Position numbers and translations under genes: made by a program. 64,000 nt of DNA from Oceanospirillaceae bacterium (GTDB taxonomy: Bacteria > Pseudomonadota > Gammaproteobacteria > Pseudomonadales > Balneatricaceae), in the NCBI GenBank assembly GCA_024640955.1, contig JAHEDZ010000016.1, forward strand, positions 1 to 64,000, in the 5' to 3' direction. The notes under the pieces were generated by a model. That model was not told where the DNA came from. It made no database searches and worked only from the letters and a program-made list of their open reading frames with translations. Below are positions 36,155 to 45,791 of this stretch, piece by piece. How positions within the stretch are numbered: the stretch's first letter is position 1; every line of letters starts with the position of its first letter.

Positions 36155-36178
36155 GCTCCGTTCTTTGGAACGGGGCGT
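36155..36178 (+). terminator. hairpin after cysN
   Basis: CGCTCCGTTC and GAACGGGGCG form a ten-pair stem (one G-T) with loop TTTG, 28 bases after the cysN stop. There is no T-run, so it may be a rho-associated or processing hairpin rather than an intrinsic terminator. It overlaps the candidate rsx promoter. Confidence 0.4.
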
Positions 36179-36194
36179 ATACCTGGGTTACAAT
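36165..36194 (+). promoter_or_regulatory. candidate promoter of the rsx operon
   Basis: TTGGAA and TACAAT are separated by 18 bases, 46 bp before the rsxA start. The -35 half overlaps the hairpin that follows cysN. Confidence 0.45.
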
Positions 36195-36239
36195 AGGGCT
36201 TCACCCAGCCTAGCGGTTAATCAACGAGTAAGGGACAGA

Positions 36240-36821
36240 ATGACCGATTTTCTGCTGATACTTATCAGTACCGTACTGGTCAATAATTTCGTACTGGTTC
36301 AGTTTCTTGGACTCTGCCCATTTATGGGGGTCTCCAACAAGCTAGAGACCGCTATGGGCATGTCTCTGGCGACCACCTTTGTCCTGACGCTCTCATCAGT
36401 CTGTAGCTACTTGGTCTACACCTACCTGCTACAGCCGCTGGACCTTATCTATCTGCAGACAGTCTCGTTTATTCTGGTGATCGCCGTCGTTGTGCAGTTC
36501 ACTGAGATGGTGGTGCACAAGACCAGTCCCCTGCTGTACAAGCTGCTAGGTATTTTTCTGCCACTGATAACCACTAACTGCGCGGTGCTCGGTGTTGCGC
36601 TACTCAATATCCGAAAGCAGAACTCCTTTGTTGAGTCTATCGGCTATGGATTTGGTGCGGCAGTTGGGTTCTCTCTGGCACTGATTTTGTTCTCTGCGAT
36701 TCGCGAGCGTATTGCAGTAGCCGAAGTGCCCGTACCTTTCCGTGGTGCAGCGATTGGGATGATCACCGCGGGACTTATGTCGCTGGCCTTTATGGGCTTT
36801 GCTGGCCTGGTGAAGTTCTAA
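36240..36821 (+). CDS. rsxA: electron transport complex subunit RsxA/RnfA
   Basis: RsxA is an inner-membrane subunit of the Rnf/Rsx complex, which moves electrons between ferredoxin and NAD(H) coupled to ion flow and, in enterics, keeps SoxR reduced. The 193-residue product equals the E. coli length. It starts [30 protein letters not shown] and has six membrane helices and the conserved cysteine in [10 protein letters not shown]. The open frame continues 25 codons upstream, but MTDFL is the family start. It is first of six contiguous rsx genes. Confidence 0.96.
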   Translation: MTDFLLILISTVLVNNFVLVQFLGLCPFMGVSNKLETAMGMSLATTFVLTLSSVCSYLVYTYLLQPLDLIYLQTVSFILVIAVVVQFTEMVVHKTSPLLYKLLGIFLPLITTNCAVLGVALLNIRKQNSFVESIGYGFGAAVGFSLALILFSAIRERIAVAEVPVPFRGAAIGMITAGLMSLAFMGFAGLVKF

Positions 36822-36831
36822 GGTGAGTTCG

Positions 36832-37425
36832 ATGGACGCTATTCTCACCGCAATCCTCGTGCTTTTTGCGCTGGCTCTGATCTTCGGGCTGATCCTTGGC
36901 TACGCCTCCGTACGCTTCAAAATTGAGGGCAACCCAATTGTTGAACAGATCGACGCCATCTTACCGCAGACTCAGTGTGGCCAGTGTGGCCACCCAGGCT
37001 GTCGCCCCTATGCAGAGGCCATTGCGAACGGCGAAGCGATCAACAAGTGTCCACCTGGCGGGCAAGCAACGATCGATCAACTGGCCGAACTACTCAACGT
37101 CGAGTCTATTCCGCTCGACGCCGAGCACGGTAGCGAGGACGTGCGCAAAGTTGCCTACATTCGCGAGGATGAGTGTATCGGCTGTACTAAGTGTATTCAG
37201 GCCTGCCCGGTGGATGCCATTCTCGGTGCGGCTAAGCAGATGCACACGGTTATCGTGGCAGAGTGCACCGGCTGCGACCTCTGCGTCGAGCCCTGCCCGG
37301 TCGACTGCATCGATATGATTCCCGTCGCCACTACGATTGGTAACTGGAAATGGCCAGCTCCGCCCAGTCCAATGCAGATCATCGCAACAGACAGAACCGC
37401 ACCAGCAGAGGAGAGCCAAGCATGA
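36832..37425 (+). CDS. rsxB: electron transport complex iron-sulfur subunit RsxB/RnfB
   Basis: An N-terminal membrane anchor (about residues 5-25) is followed by the Fe-S domain [16 protein letters not shown] and then two ferredoxin-type [4Fe-4S] motifs ([16 protein letters not shown] and [16 protein letters not shown]). I prefer ATG 36832 (AAGGTGA six bases upstream, 197 residues) over the in-frame GTG at 36823, which lies within the SD. Its stop overlaps the rsxC start. Confidence 0.95.
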   Translation: MDAILTAILVLFALALIFGLILGYASVRFKIEGNPIVEQIDAILPQTQCGQCGHPGCRPYAEAIANGEAINKCPPGGQATIDQLAELLNVESIPLDAEHGSEDVRKVAYIREDECIGCTKCIQACPVDAILGAAKQMHTVIVAECTGCDLCVEPCPVDCIDMIPVATTIGNWKWPAPPSPMQIIATDRTAPAEESQA

Positions 37426-39584
37426 CCGTCTATGCTTTCCATGGCGGCATCCATCCGCCCGAGAACAAACTGCAATCAACACAATTGCCGGTAGCACAGG
37501 CTAACTTGCCGTCGCATCTGGTCATTCCTGTGCTGCAGCATATCGGCATGGCGGCCGATCCGGTGGTAAAAGTCGGTGATACTGTTTTAAAGGGAGAGGT
37601 GATCGCCGAGCCCGTTGGACGTATCTCAGCAGCAATACACGCTCCGAGCTCTGGACGAATTATCGATATTTCGCAACAACCCGTACCTCATGCTTCGGGT
37701 CTGGAAGCGGAGTGCATCGTTATAGAAACTGACGGTGCCGAGACCTGGTGTGAGCATCAGGGCTTAGAGGATTACACTCAGCTCCCCCCCAACGAACTGA
37801 TCGATTTTATCCGCTCTAAAGGTATCGCTGGTATGGGCGGCGCGGGTTTTCCAACAGATGTGAAATTGCATCTGGGTGATGACCATATTGTTAACACCTT
37901 GATTATCAATGCGGCGGAGTGTGAACCCTATATCACCTCCGACGACATGCTGATGCGCAGCGAGCCTGAAGCGATTATCGGCGGCATCGAGGTGATTGCT
38001 CGCCTGCTTAAACCGCACCACATTATGATCGGTATTGAAGATAACAAACCGGAAGCTATTGCCGCACTTAATCGTGCAGCAGAAGCCTCTTCTCTACAGA
38101 TCGATATTCAGGTGGTACCGACCAAGTACCCGTCGGGTGGCGAGCGTCAGTTGATTCAACTGCTTACCAATATCGAAGTACCTAGCAGTAAGATACCTGC
38201 CGATATCGGCATTGTCTGTCAAAATGTGGGCACCGCGGCAGCCATTTACGAGGCTGTTACCACTGGCCGCCCGCTTATCTCACGTATCGTGACACTGACC
38301 GGAGATGCTCTGACACAGCCACAGAATTTCCGTACCCTGCTTGGCACGCCATTCACCACATTGCTAGAACAAGCGGGTGTTGATCAACAGCGTCTCAGCA
38401 AACTTATTATGGGTGGCCCGATGATGGGTGTGCCCCTGACGAGCCCGCATTTACCGGTTATCAAAACAACCAACTGCATTATCGCTACCACGCTTGAGGA
38501 GATGCCAGCACCACCCCCGGCCCAAGCGTGCATCCGTTGCGGGCTTTGTGAGCAGGCCTGTCCAGCGCAACTGTTGCCGCAGCAGCTCTACTGGTTCTCC
38601 AAAGGTAAGGAGTTCGAGAAGGCACGTCAGCACAACCTGTTTGACTGTATCGAATGTGGTGCCTGCGCCTACGTCTGTCCGAGTAACATTCCGTTGGTGC
38701 AGTACTACCGCTTTGCCAAATCTGAGATTCGCAACGAGGAGCTTGAGCAGCGCCGCGCAGATCACGCCCGCGCCCGCTTCGAGGCTCGCCAAGAGCGCCT
38801 AGAGCGTGAGGCAGCGCAGAAAGCCGAGAAGCGTAAGCAGCGTGCGATAGAGGCAGCGGCTGCGCAGGCCGCCCGCAAGAAAGCGCAAGAGCAAGCGCAA
38901 ACTGAAACTACGGAAGATACTGGCACGCCCGCAGTCAACAATGAAGCCGAGGTAAAAGCCCTCAAGGTTGCCGCAGCTGTCGCTCGAACTAAACTCAGCA
39001 AGGCGGAGAAAGCGCTTAAGAATGCTCGCGATAAAGGGCTGGACGGCGTCGATAAATTAGGGGCTACAGTAGAGCAGTTAAGCGCCAAGGCGGAAGATGC
39101 TCAAGCTGCATATGATACGGCCTTGAGCACCAACAACGCGAGCTCAAACGTTGCAGATTCGGATGCAAAATGCGACGCAAAACAGAACGATAACTCTGAC
39201 CAGCGAACTGCCAAGAGTGCGGACTATAAGCTTGATATGAAGAGCCTGAAACAGCAGGTCTCAATCATGCGTACCAAACTAAAAAAAGCGAAGGCAAGCG
39301 ATCCTGAGAGCTCAGAAATCGAGGCACTCGAGAGTCGCCTAGCCGACGCCGCGGCAACGCTAAAAGCAGCTGAAGATAAGCAGATTGAACGGGCGGCCGC
39401 TGAGGGTATCGATCTGAAACAGCTCAAGATCGACGCCGCTCTCGCAAAAGCCGCAGTCACCAAGATTGAGCGCGCAGCTAAAGCAGCACAGAATGATGAA
39501 GAGCGTGAACAACTGGAGGCTGAATTGCCACAAAAACGCGAAGCGGCTGAAGGTTTAGCCCAACAGCTAGCGAGGTTCGAGTAA
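37422..39584 (+). CDS. rsxC: electron transport complex subunit RsxC/RnfC with long charged tail
   Basis: RsxC is the peripheral NADH/FMN-binding subunit. The core (residues 1 to about 450) has [15 protein letters not shown], the flavin-binding region [12 protein letters not shown], and two [4Fe-4S] motifs [20 protein letters not shown] and [17 protein letters not shown]. From about residue 450 to 720 the protein is an Ala/Lys/Glu/Gln-rich coiled-coil-like tail of unclear function, as also seen in enteric RsxC. The start MTVYAFHGG at 37422 overlaps the rsxB stop codon (ATGA). Confidence 0.95.
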   Translation: MTVYAFHGGIHPPENKLQSTQLPVAQANLPSHLVIPVLQHIGMAADPVVKVGDTVLKGEVIAEPVGRISAAIHAPSSGRIIDISQQPVPHASGLEAECIVIETDGAETWCEHQGLEDYTQLPPNELIDFIRSKGIAGMGGAGFPTDVKLHLGDDHIVNTLIINAAECEPYITSDDMLMRSEPEAIIGGIEVIARLLKPHHIMIGIEDNKPEAIAALNRAAEASSLQIDIQVVPTKYPSGGERQLIQLLTNIEVPSSKIPADIGIVCQNVGTAAAIYEAVTTGRPLISRIVTLTGDALTQPQNFRTLLGTPFTTLLEQAGVDQQRLSKLIMGGPMMGVPLTSPHLPVIKTTNCIIATTLEEMPAPPPAQACIRCGLCEQACPAQLLPQQLYWFSKGKEFEKARQHNLFDCIECGACAYVCPSNIPLVQYYRFAKSEIRNEELEQRRADHARARFEARQERLEREAAQKAEKRKQRAIEAAAAQAARKKAQEQAQTETTEDTGTPAVNNEAEVKALKVAAAVARTKLSKAEKALKNARDKGLDGVDKLGATVEQLSAKAEDAQAAYDTALSTNNASSNVADSDAKCDAKQNDNSDQRTAKSADYKLDMKSLKQQVSIMRTKLKKAKASDPESSEIEALESRLADAAATLKAAEDKQIERAAAEGIDLKQLKIDAALAKAAVTKIERAAKAAQNDEEREQLEAELPQKREAAEGLAQQLARFE

Positions 39585-39587
39585 CAG

Positions 39588-40625
39588 ATGCCTCTACGAC
39601 TAAGTTCACCCCACGTTAGCCGCAATAACAGCACTGCCGGCGTGATGCAGAAAGTTGTGCTGGCCATGCTGCCCGGTGTAGCGGTACTGACCTGGCTATT
39701 TGGCTGGGGTACGCTGATACAAATTCTGCTCTGCGTAAGTTCCGGTTTACTGTTTGAAGCGGCCGCCGTACGACTTCGCAAACAGAGCCTCAGCTTCTTC
39801 CTGTCAGACTACAGTGCCGTTGTGACAGCACTGCTTCTCGCCGTGGCTATTCCTCCTACTGCACCCTATTGGATCGCCATCGTCGGTATGCTGGTCTCTA
39901 TTCTCTTCGGCAAACAGGCGTATGGGGGGCTGGGTAATAACCCGTTTAACCCTGCAATGGTTGCTTATGCCCTACTCTTGGTCTCCTTCCCCGTACAGAT
40001 GACCAATTGGGTGCTACCAAACGAGACGCTTGCTAGCTTCCCAGAGACGCTATCACTCATCTTCGGCGGTGCTACTGCATCGGGGCTAGGTATAGATGGA
40101 CTGACAGGCGCGACTCCACTCGATCTGCTTCGCAACCGCGGCGCTGTGACAACCTCGGAGGTCTGGTCAGGGACAGCACTAAACTCTATCGCCGCAGCCT
40201 ACCAGTACCTAGCAGGGGCCTGGCTGGTTGGTGGTCTCGCCCTGCTCTACCTGAAGGTCTTTACCTGGCATACACCCATCAGCATGATCCTAAGCCTGCT
40301 GGTGATCAGTGCGCTCTTCTATGGTTATGATCCGGATAATTTCCTTGATCCGATCTCCCACCTGACCCTAGGTGCAACCATGCTTGGGGCTTTTTTCATC
40401 GCCACTGACCCGGTCTCTTCAGCCACCAGCACTCGCGGCAAGCTGGTGTTTGGAGCCGGTATAGGTCTACTGGTCTTTGTTATCCGGACCTGGGGCAACT
40501 ACCCAGATGCAATCGCTTTCGCAGTGCTGCTGATGAACCTCTGCGCGCCCCTAATCGATCAGTACACCCAACCACGTACCTATGGCCACAAAGGGATTCG
40601 CAAGGGTCCGAGGGATGAAGAGTGA
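39588..40625 (+). CDS. rsxD: electron transport complex membrane subunit RsxD/RnfD
   Basis: The 345-residue NqrB/RnfD-family protein has about ten membrane helices and the FMN-attachment site in DGLTGATPLDLLR (threonine in GAT). It also carries FGKQAYGGLGNNPFNPAMV and FFIATDPVSSAT, both conserved. It follows rsxC by three bases and its TGA overlaps the GTG start of rsxG. Confidence 0.96.
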   Translation: MPLRLSSPHVSRNNSTAGVMQKVVLAMLPGVAVLTWLFGWGTLIQILLCVSSGLLFEAAAVRLRKQSLSFFLSDYSAVVTALLLAVAIPPTAPYWIAIVGMLVSILFGKQAYGGLGNNPFNPAMVAYALLLVSFPVQMTNWVLPNETLASFPETLSLIFGGATASGLGIDGLTGATPLDLLRNRGAVTTSEVWSGTALNSIAAAYQYLAGAWLVGGLALLYLKVFTWHTPISMILSLLVISALFYGYDPDNFLDPISHLTLGATMLGAFFIATDPVSSATSTRGKLVFGAGIGLLVFVIRTWGNYPDAIAFAVLLMNLCAPLIDQYTQPRTYGHKGIRKGPRDEE

Positions 40626-41287
40626 CGCAAGAGACGCAAGAGAAGCCAACAAGACTGCTTGATGCAGTGCGCCGCAGCGGAATGGGCATCGGTCTGTTTG
40701 CCATTCTATCGGCGGGTATCATTGCCATTACTCAGGTCAATACTAAGGAGCAGATCTCTGCTAACCAGGCTGCAACTGCTGCGCGGGCTCTGTTCGAAAT
40801 TTACCCGGCGGACATAGACCCTCAACTCTATCAGCATCAGCTGCAGCTACCTGCTGACAGCCTTGGCTACAGTGCGCAACAAGTCGGTTTTCAAGCGATT
40901 GACGGTGATCAGGTGAGTGGCGTCATCCTGCCGGTGCGAACTCTTGAGGGATACTCTGGCGACATCGATCTTCTGGTCGGGATCAATCGCGACAGCTCTA
41001 TCAAAGGCGTGCGCATTGTAGCCCACCGCGAAACGCCCGGGCTTGGAGATAACATTGAGCTGGCAAAATCAGACTGGATTCTCAGCTTTAACGGTCAGTC
41101 GCGCACGAGTAGCAACGATGCGAACTGGGGTGTACGCAAAGATGGCGGGCAGTTTGACCAATTTACAGGGGCGACGATTACACCTCGAGCCGTTGTCGAC
41201 GCCACCGCAGTAGCATTGGACTACTTTGAAGCGAATCGAGCAGTTCTGCTTAGGCCGGTTAACTCCCAAACAGGAGCGGCAGAATGA
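40622..41287 (+). CDS. rsxG: electron transport complex FMN subunit RsxG/RnfG
   Basis: The 221-residue protein has one N-terminal membrane helix (about 18-38) and a periplasmic FMN-binding domain. The flavinylation motif [12 protein letters not shown] carries the threonine modified by ApbE in this family. [26 protein letters not shown] is conserved. Start is GTG at 40622, overlapping the rsxD stop; the stop overlaps rsxE (ATGA). Confidence 0.95.
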   Translation: MTQETQEKPTRLLDAVRRSGMGIGLFAILSAGIIAITQVNTKEQISANQAATAARALFEIYPADIDPQLYQHQLQLPADSLGYSAQQVGFQAIDGDQVSGVILPVRTLEGYSGDIDLLVGINRDSSIKGVRIVAHRETPGLGDNIELAKSDWILSFNGQSRTSSNDANWGVRKDGGQFDQFTGATITPRAVVDATAVALDYFEANRAVLLRPVNSQTGAAE

Positions 41288-42009
41288 GCGCTGATAACGC
41301 CAAACTGATTAAACAAGGGCTCTGGGACAACAACCCAGCCCTAGTGCAGCTGCTGGGGCTCTGCCCCCTTCTAGCGGTAACTAACTCGGTCGTAAACGCG
41401 CTAGGATTAGGTATCGCGACCCTAATCGTGCTGACCGGCTCGAATCTTGCGATCTCACTGTTTCGCAATCTAGTCCCCGAGTCGGTTCGTCTGCCCATAT
41501 TCGTAATGATCATTGCAGCACTGGTAACAGCGATTGAATTACTGATGCAGGCGCTTACCTATGATCTCTATCTAATTCTAGGGATATTCATCCCACTCAT
41601 TGTGACTAACTGCATCATTATGGGGCGCGCCGACGCCTTCGCTTCACGTAATCCAGTACGCGCGTCGCTCGTTGATGGACTCGCTATGTCGATCGGATTC
41701 CTGATTGTACTTGTCCTTTTAGGAGCAATTCGTGAACTACTGGGCACTGGAGCACTCTTTGCCAATATGCAGCTCCTCTTCGGTGAAGCAGCGCGCGATT
41801 GGCACTGGGTTATCGCCGTCGACTACCCCCAGTTCTTGTTCGCCATCCTGCCACCAGGAGCCTTCGTGGCACTTGGACTATTGATCGCTCTCAAGAACGT
41901 CATTGATGCGCGGATTGAAGCGAAACGCAAAGCGCTCGAGTGCGCACTTCCACCGCATAAAGGGGTGAAAGGCAACAAACGGGTGCGCGTAACGGGTCAT
42001 ATCTCATGA
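41284..42009 (+). CDS. rsxE: electron transport complex membrane subunit RsxE/RnfE
   Basis: This membrane subunit is paralogous to RsxA and has six helices: [26 protein letters not shown] near the start and [18 protein letters not shown] with the conserved cysteine. It is 241 residues long. The stop overlaps the nth start, closing the operon as in enteric bacteria (rsxABCDGE-nth). Confidence 0.95.
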   Translation: MSADNAKLIKQGLWDNNPALVQLLGLCPLLAVTNSVVNALGLGIATLIVLTGSNLAISLFRNLVPESVRLPIFVMIIAALVTAIELLMQALTYDLYLILGIFIPLIVTNCIIMGRADAFASRNPVRASLVDGLAMSIGFLIVLVLLGAIRELLGTGALFANMQLLFGEAARDWHWVIAVDYPQFLFAILPPGAFVALGLLIALKNVIDARIEAKRKALECALPPHKGVKGNKRVRVTGHIS

Positions 42010-42644
42010 ACAAACTAAAGCGCACCGAGATCTTCGAGCGCCTGCGGGATGATAATCCACACCCGACGACAGAACTGGAGTACAACAGCCCGTTCGAGTT
42101 ACTGGCAGCGGTGTTACTGTCCGCTCAAGCGACGGACGTAGGTGTTAACAAAGCAACCCGCAAGCTCTTCCCGATCGCTAATACACCCCAAGCCATCATT
42201 GACCTGGGTATTGATGGACTCAAAGAGAAGATCAAAACCATAGGCCTGTTTAACACCAAAGCAGAGAACCTGATGAAGACCTGCCAGATGTTGGTCGAGC
42301 TTCATTGCGGCGAAGTGCCTGAGGATAGAGAGTCGCTAGAGGCGCTTCCAGGCGTGGGGCGCAAGACGGCGAATGTGGTCTTAAATACCGCGTTTGGACA
42401 GCCCACGATGGCGGTCGATACGCATATCTTCCGCGTCTCTAACCGCACTGGTATAGCGCCCGGCAAGAATGTTCTCGAAGTCGAGAAGCGCCTTCTACGT
42501 CTGGTACCAAAAGAGTTTTTGGTCGACGCACACCATTGGTTAATTCTGCATGGCCGCTACGTCTGTGTTGCGCGCAAGCCACGCTGCGGTGCCTGCTTAA
42601 TTGAAGATCTGTGTGAATTTAAGAAAAAGTCTGATTACGTTTAG
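42006..42644 (+). CDS. nth: endonuclease III
   Basis: Nth is a bifunctional DNA glycosylase/AP lyase removing oxidised pyrimidines. The helix-hairpin-helix [17 protein letters not shown] carries the catalytic lysine, and [13 protein letters not shown] carries the catalytic aspartate. The C-terminal [4Fe-4S] cluster ligands have the correct C-x6-C-x2-C-x5-C spacing ([17 protein letters not shown]). Length 212 is standard. Confidence 0.97.
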   Translation: MNKLKRTEIFERLRDDNPHPTTELEYNSPFELLAAVLLSAQATDVGVNKATRKLFPIANTPQAIIDLGIDGLKEKIKTIGLFNTKAENLMKTCQMLVELHCGEVPEDRESLEALPGVGRKTANVVLNTAFGQPTMAVDTHIFRVSNRTGIAPGKNVLEVEKRLLRLVPKEFLVDAHHWLILHGRYVCVARKPRCGACLIEDLCEFKKKSDYV

Positions 42645-42723
42645 AGACACAAACTGGTCTAATAATTGTTTTACTCTCAGAAAGAGAGAGTCTCTAACAA
42701 TCAACAAGCAAAGGGACTAAGCC

Positions 42724-42894
42724 ATGTTGAGCATTACTCGTGACCTCCGCAAGAACACTGTGGTAATCGGCGACGACATTAAAGTTCGGGTTGTATCGAT
42801 TAGCGGTGGCCAGGTTAAGCTAGCCATTGAAGCACCAAAAGAGTGTAAAATCCTACGCTCCGAACTTATCGAAAAGCAGGAAGAGTCAGCGTAA
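42724..42894 (+). CDS. CsrA/RsmA family paralogue
   Basis: CsrA dimers bind GGA motifs in mRNA leaders and control translation. The 56-residue product aligns along its full length with CsrA: MLSITRDLRKN (for MLILTRRVGE), VVIGDDIKVRVVSISGGQVKLAIEAPKE, and then LRSELIEKQEE (for HREEIYQRIQ). The arginine equivalent to CsrA R44 is kept, but the first strand is changed (T5-R6 then D-L-R-K-N in place of R-V-G-E-T) and the C-terminal part differs. This makes it a divergent second copy rather than the housekeeping CsrA. AGGGA precedes the ATG. An 8-bp inverted repeat (TTAGAGAC/GTCTCTAA, 42641-42697) spans the leader. Confidence 0.88.
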   Translation: MLSITRDLRKNTVVIGDDIKVRVVSISGGQVKLAIEAPKECKILRSELIEKQEESA

Positions 42895-42953
42895 GGCCTA
42901 ACAACCGCCTGCTCACGTGTTAAAATGGGCACTCGTTAGTTGAGGAGTGCCCC

Positions 42954-43361
42954 ATGAGTCAAAACGAAGCATCTAACCCCCATCAGGGTGAAACCAACCA
43001 GACCAAAAACGGTTATCTGGCTCTGATGTCTCGTCTGGTGATTGATGAAAAACTGCCGGTCCGTTTTATGTATAAAACCGTTCCCGAGCATCTTAACGAT
43101 ACCGGATGGCGTCTCTTTACCGGCTACGAGGATGAGGTCTTTCTCGCTGACGAGCAAGTTAACCTGATCCCAGTCCCACTCGAGCGCCTCGTACAGATCG
43201 ACGACTCACTCGCACCACTATTAGAGTACAACGCTGGTACCGTATGGGAGCGCCACCCTGAATCCGACGGTTGGGAGCGTGTCTACGACTATAAAATTCC
43301 ATCAGCCAATGTGGATATTGAGATCACTAACAATCCCGATCGATTTAACGAAACTCACTAA
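42954..43361 (+). CDS. DUF2185 family protein
   Basis: The 135-residue cytoplasmic protein contains the DUF2185 pattern: GYLALMSRLVIDEKLPVRFMYK, DTGWRLFTGYEDEVFLAD, DDSLAPLLEYNAGTVWER. Some relatives are annotated Imm33 immunity proteins in contact-dependent toxin systems, but no toxin gene is adjacent, so a housekeeping role is equally likely. TTGAGGAG lies a few bases before the ATG. The family name is from memory. Confidence 0.7.
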   Translation: MSQNEASNPHQGETNQTKNGYLALMSRLVIDEKLPVRFMYKTVPEHLNDTGWRLFTGYEDEVFLADEQVNLIPVPLERLVQIDDSLAPLLEYNAGTVWERHPESDGWERVYDYKIPSANVDIEITNNPDRFNETH

Positions 43362-43378
43362 CGCCAATTACAAAAAGG

Positions 43379-43407
43379 CTTGAAATCAAAATTAGCTAAC
43401 CCCATCT
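43379..43407 (+). promoter_or_regulatory. sigma-32 heat-shock promoter of ibpA
   Basis: CTTGAAA at 43379-43385 and CCCCATCT at 43400-43407 are separated by 14 bases. This matches the sigma-32 (RpoH) consensus CTTGAAA-N(11-16)-CCCCATNT exactly. Transcription would begin near 43414, giving a leader of about 100 nt before ibpA. Confidence 0.88.
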
Positions 43408-43446
43408 CTATTCTTGTGGCAGGGGCAAAAGCACTGCCCGCTTACA

Positions 43447-43511
43447 GCGCTAGGCCTTCGGGGTGGCGCACAACTTGAAGATAGATACATATTGCTTTGA
43501 ATTGAGGATAT
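43447..43511 (+). promoter_or_regulatory. ROSE-like RNA thermometer in the ibpA leader
   Basis: The ibpA leader ends in a hairpin where TTGCT (43492-43496) faces the SD AGGA (43505-43508). The pairing UGCU/AGGA, including the G-G opposition, is the signature of ROSE thermometers, and flanking ATA/TAT pairs extend it. An upstream hairpin with a C(UUCG)G loop (43447-43469) adds the usual multi-stem layout. At low temperature the SD would be masked. No folding energy was computed. Confidence 0.7.
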
Positions 43512-43515
43512 GACC

Positions 43516-43932
43516 ATGCGTAATTTTGACCTTTCACCTCTCTACCGCTCAGCAATCGGTTTTGACCGCCTAGCTAACATGCTAGACGCAGCAAGCCGCA
43601 ACGAGCAGCAACCAAGCTACCCACCCTACAACATCGAATTAACCGGCGAGAACGCCTACCGCATCAGCATGGCGGTAGCTGGTTTTTCACAAGATGAGCT
43701 CGAGATACTGAGCGAAAGCGGAAATCTGGTCATCCGCGGCAAGAAAACTGAAGAGAAGGTTGAGCGCCAGTACCTGTACCAGGGCATTGCAGCTCGCAAC
43801 TTCGAGCGCCGCTTCCAGCTCGCTGACCATGTACGTGTAGAGAGCGCGACCATCTCTGACGGACTGCTGCACGTTGATCTTGTGCGCGAGATTCCTGAAA
43901 CGATGAAGCCGCGTCGTATCGAAATCCGCTAA
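43516..43932 (+). CDS. ibpA: small heat-shock protein IbpA
   Basis: IbpA binds unfolding proteins and hands them to DnaK/ClpB. The 138-residue product starts [19 protein letters not shown], as in E. coli, and carries the alpha-crystallin domain ([38 protein letters not shown]) and the C-terminal RRIEIR tail. The ATG at 43516 is seven bases from AGGA; an ATG two codons earlier is too close to it. The 3' end overlaps the convergent GntR gene by four bases. Confidence 0.95.
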   Translation: MRNFDLSPLYRSAIGFDRLANMLDAASRNEQQPSYPPYNIELTGENAYRISMAVAGFSQDELEILSESGNLVIRGKKTEEKVERQYLYQGIAARNFERRFQLADHVRVESATISDGLLHVDLVREIPETMKPRRIEIR

Positions 43933-44597
43933 CTATTGGGAAAAAGCGTCTGCATTACCTGCTGATTTGAGTGCACTATATGCAGACGCAGCAACTCGGA
44001 CGCCGTCTTCACATCACGTTTGAAGGCGGCTTGCATAATCTGCTCATGCTCATCGACTGGGGGTTTAGTCGAACGCTCCACTGCATGACTGAGCGAGAGT
44101 CGACGAAAGCGTTCCGACTGATCATAGAGCGTTGAGATAAAGCGCAGCTGCCACTGCGATGGGCAACCACTAATCAGCGCCATATGGAAACGGCGGTTCT
44201 CACGCGTACGTTGTACTGCGGCCTCACTATCTGTTAATTCTGCCTGTTTACGCACGGCCAACTCGCGATGACGCGCCCCGGCAATACGCGCCTCCCAATC
44301 CAGATCACCCAACTCAATCGACTGCCTAAAAGCGTCCACCTCAAGCATCTCACGTAGGCGCGACACCTCAACAAACTCCTCAGCCGAAATCGGCGCTGCC
44401 CAGTAACCACGTTGACCGCGACGGGTCACCAGACCTTCGGCAGCGAGCCGAGACAACGACTCGCGTACCGGTGCGGCACTCGAACCATAACGCTCCGCAA
44501 GCACAGCAATCGATAGCTTGGACTCAGGCTGAATTTCGCCCTCAAGGATATCGTTGCGTAGTTGCTGATAGGTTGATGGATTCTCGATCTCTTCCAC
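43929..44597 (-). CDS. GntR family regulator (FadR/FCD type)
   Basis: The N-terminal winged helix ([51 protein letters not shown]) is followed by an all-helical FCD ligand domain ([44 protein letters not shown]). FCD regulators sense small carboxylates or sugar acids. It starts at GTG 44597 with GAGG seven bases upstream. Divergent to the PfkB kinase, it is the likely regulator of the kinase-oxygenase pair, which is inference from position. Confidence 0.88.
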   Translation of the reverse strand: MEEIENPSTYQQLRNDILEGEIQPESKLSIAVLAERYGSSAAPVRESLSRLAAEGLVTRRGQRGYWAAPISAEEFVEVSRLREMLEVDAFRQSIELGDLDWEARIAGARHRELAVRKQAELTDSEAAVQRTRENRRFHMALISGCPSQWQLRFISTLYDQSERFRRLSLSHAVERSTKPPVDEHEQIMQAAFKRDVKTASELLRLHIVHSNQQVMQTLFPNS

Positions 44598-44702
44598 GAC
44601 TAAGCCTCAAAAAGTAACAGTGACCAAATTATCGCTTAAACTGCCAATTATGTTCTAGTTCTCAAAGCGGCTAAAACGGTACTTTTTGTAATTAAGTGCT
44701 AC

Positions 44703-44804
44703 TTAATTGCAGCTAATGAGCGTCTCGGGGCGGTCTAAAAGCTCTAGCCCCTCAAGCAGTTCGCGGACTGAGTCACTGTCCAACAAATTGTAGCGACCAC
44801 GCAT
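44703..44804 (-). CDS. possible 33-residue small protein
   Basis: A short frame begins at ATG 44804 with a near-perfect SD (AAGGAG, five bases upstream) and stops at TAA 44703. The peptide starts MRGRYNLLDSDSVREL and continues with a leucine-rich amphipathic helix (LLEGLELLDR). It sits 105 bp upstream of the GntR gene on the same strand and just before the divergent kinase gene, so it could be a leader peptide or an independent small protein. No known family. Confidence 0.5.
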   Translation of the reverse strand: MRGRYNLLDSDSVRELLEGLELLDRPETLISCN

Positions 44805-44882
44805 AAGCGCTCCTTGAAATTTGGTTATGAACTTAGCCTGGGCTCACTAGCGCTAAACCGATGAATTGAGTACCCTTTGCGC

Positions 44883-45791
44883 ATGACAGTATACAACCTC
44901 GGCTCCATCAATATTGACCATATTTTTCGGCTTGATCACCTACCGCAAGCGGGCGAGACGTTGCTCTCCCGGGACTATCTTTGCTGCCTCGGCGGCAAAG
45001 GCGCGAACCAAAGTTTAGCGCTAGCTCGAGGCGGAGCGAAGGTCGAGCATATCGGCCGTATGGCACTGCCTGATCTGTACTTCATAAATCAACTAAAACA
45101 GGCCGGCGTCAATCTCGGTTCAATAGATACCACTGCAGATACAACGGCTTCGGCGATTGTGATGGTTGACGACACCAGTGGTGAAAATCAAATTGTGATT
45201 AATCCTGGGGCCAATCAACAGATTAGCACTCAATCTATCGACTCTAGCTTAGCTAATGCAAAACCTGGCGACTGGGCACTGTCCCAGAACGAAACCAATG
45301 CGGTGCCCTATTTCCTTCAGCAGGCTAAGGAGCGAGGGCTGAAAGTCTGTTATAGCGCTGCACCCTTTGTTGCCGAGATAACCATCGAACTCCTGCCGAT
45401 CACAGATCTACTTGTGGTCAATCAACTGGAGGCCGAGGCCCTAGCTGAAGCTCTTGACTGTACACTCGAACAGATAGACGTTCCCCATCTGGTGGTCACC
45501 CTGGGGGCTGAGGGGGCTCGTTATATTGGCAAAGAGGGTGACTGGGCACTCCCCTCTCCCAAGGTCAATGCGGTAGATACAACAGGAGCGGGAGATACCT
45601 TCCTCGGTTTTCTGCTTGCGGCTTTGACGCAACAGCAGACGATAGGTGAGGCGATGCAGCTCGCCTTAAACGCTGCGGCACTGCAAGTAACCCGTAAAGG
45701 CACAGCCGATGCGATTCCAACTCTTGACGAGGTTAACGCGTTTATCTCTGACCAAACGAGCACCCGTTACAGTAAAAAGGAAGCTCAATGA
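44883..45791 (+). CDS. PfkB family sugar/nucleoside kinase (ribokinase-like)
   Basis: The 302-residue protein shows NLGSINIDHIFRLDHLPQAGE with the substrate-binding N-terminal signature, GGKGANQSLALARGG (37-51), and the ATP-site motif DTTGAGDTFLGFLL with catalytic D238. The closest general relatives are ribokinases. Substrate identity is not decidable. ATG 44883 starts the family N-terminus (MTVYNLGS); the SD is weak. It overlaps the oxygenase gene by four bases (ATGA), so both are probably translated together. Confidence 0.85.
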   Translation: MTVYNLGSINIDHIFRLDHLPQAGETLLSRDYLCCLGGKGANQSLALARGGAKVEHIGRMALPDLYFINQLKQAGVNLGSIDTTADTTASAIVMVDDTSGENQIVINPGANQQISTQSIDSSLANAKPGDWALSQNETNAVPYFLQQAKERGLKVCYSAAPFVAEITIELLPITDLLVVNQLEAEALAEALDCTLEQIDVPHLVVTLGAEGARYIGKEGDWALPSPKVNAVDTTGAGDTFLGFLLAALTQQQTIGEAMQLALNAAALQVTRKGTADAIPTLDEVNAFISDQTSTRYSKKEAQ

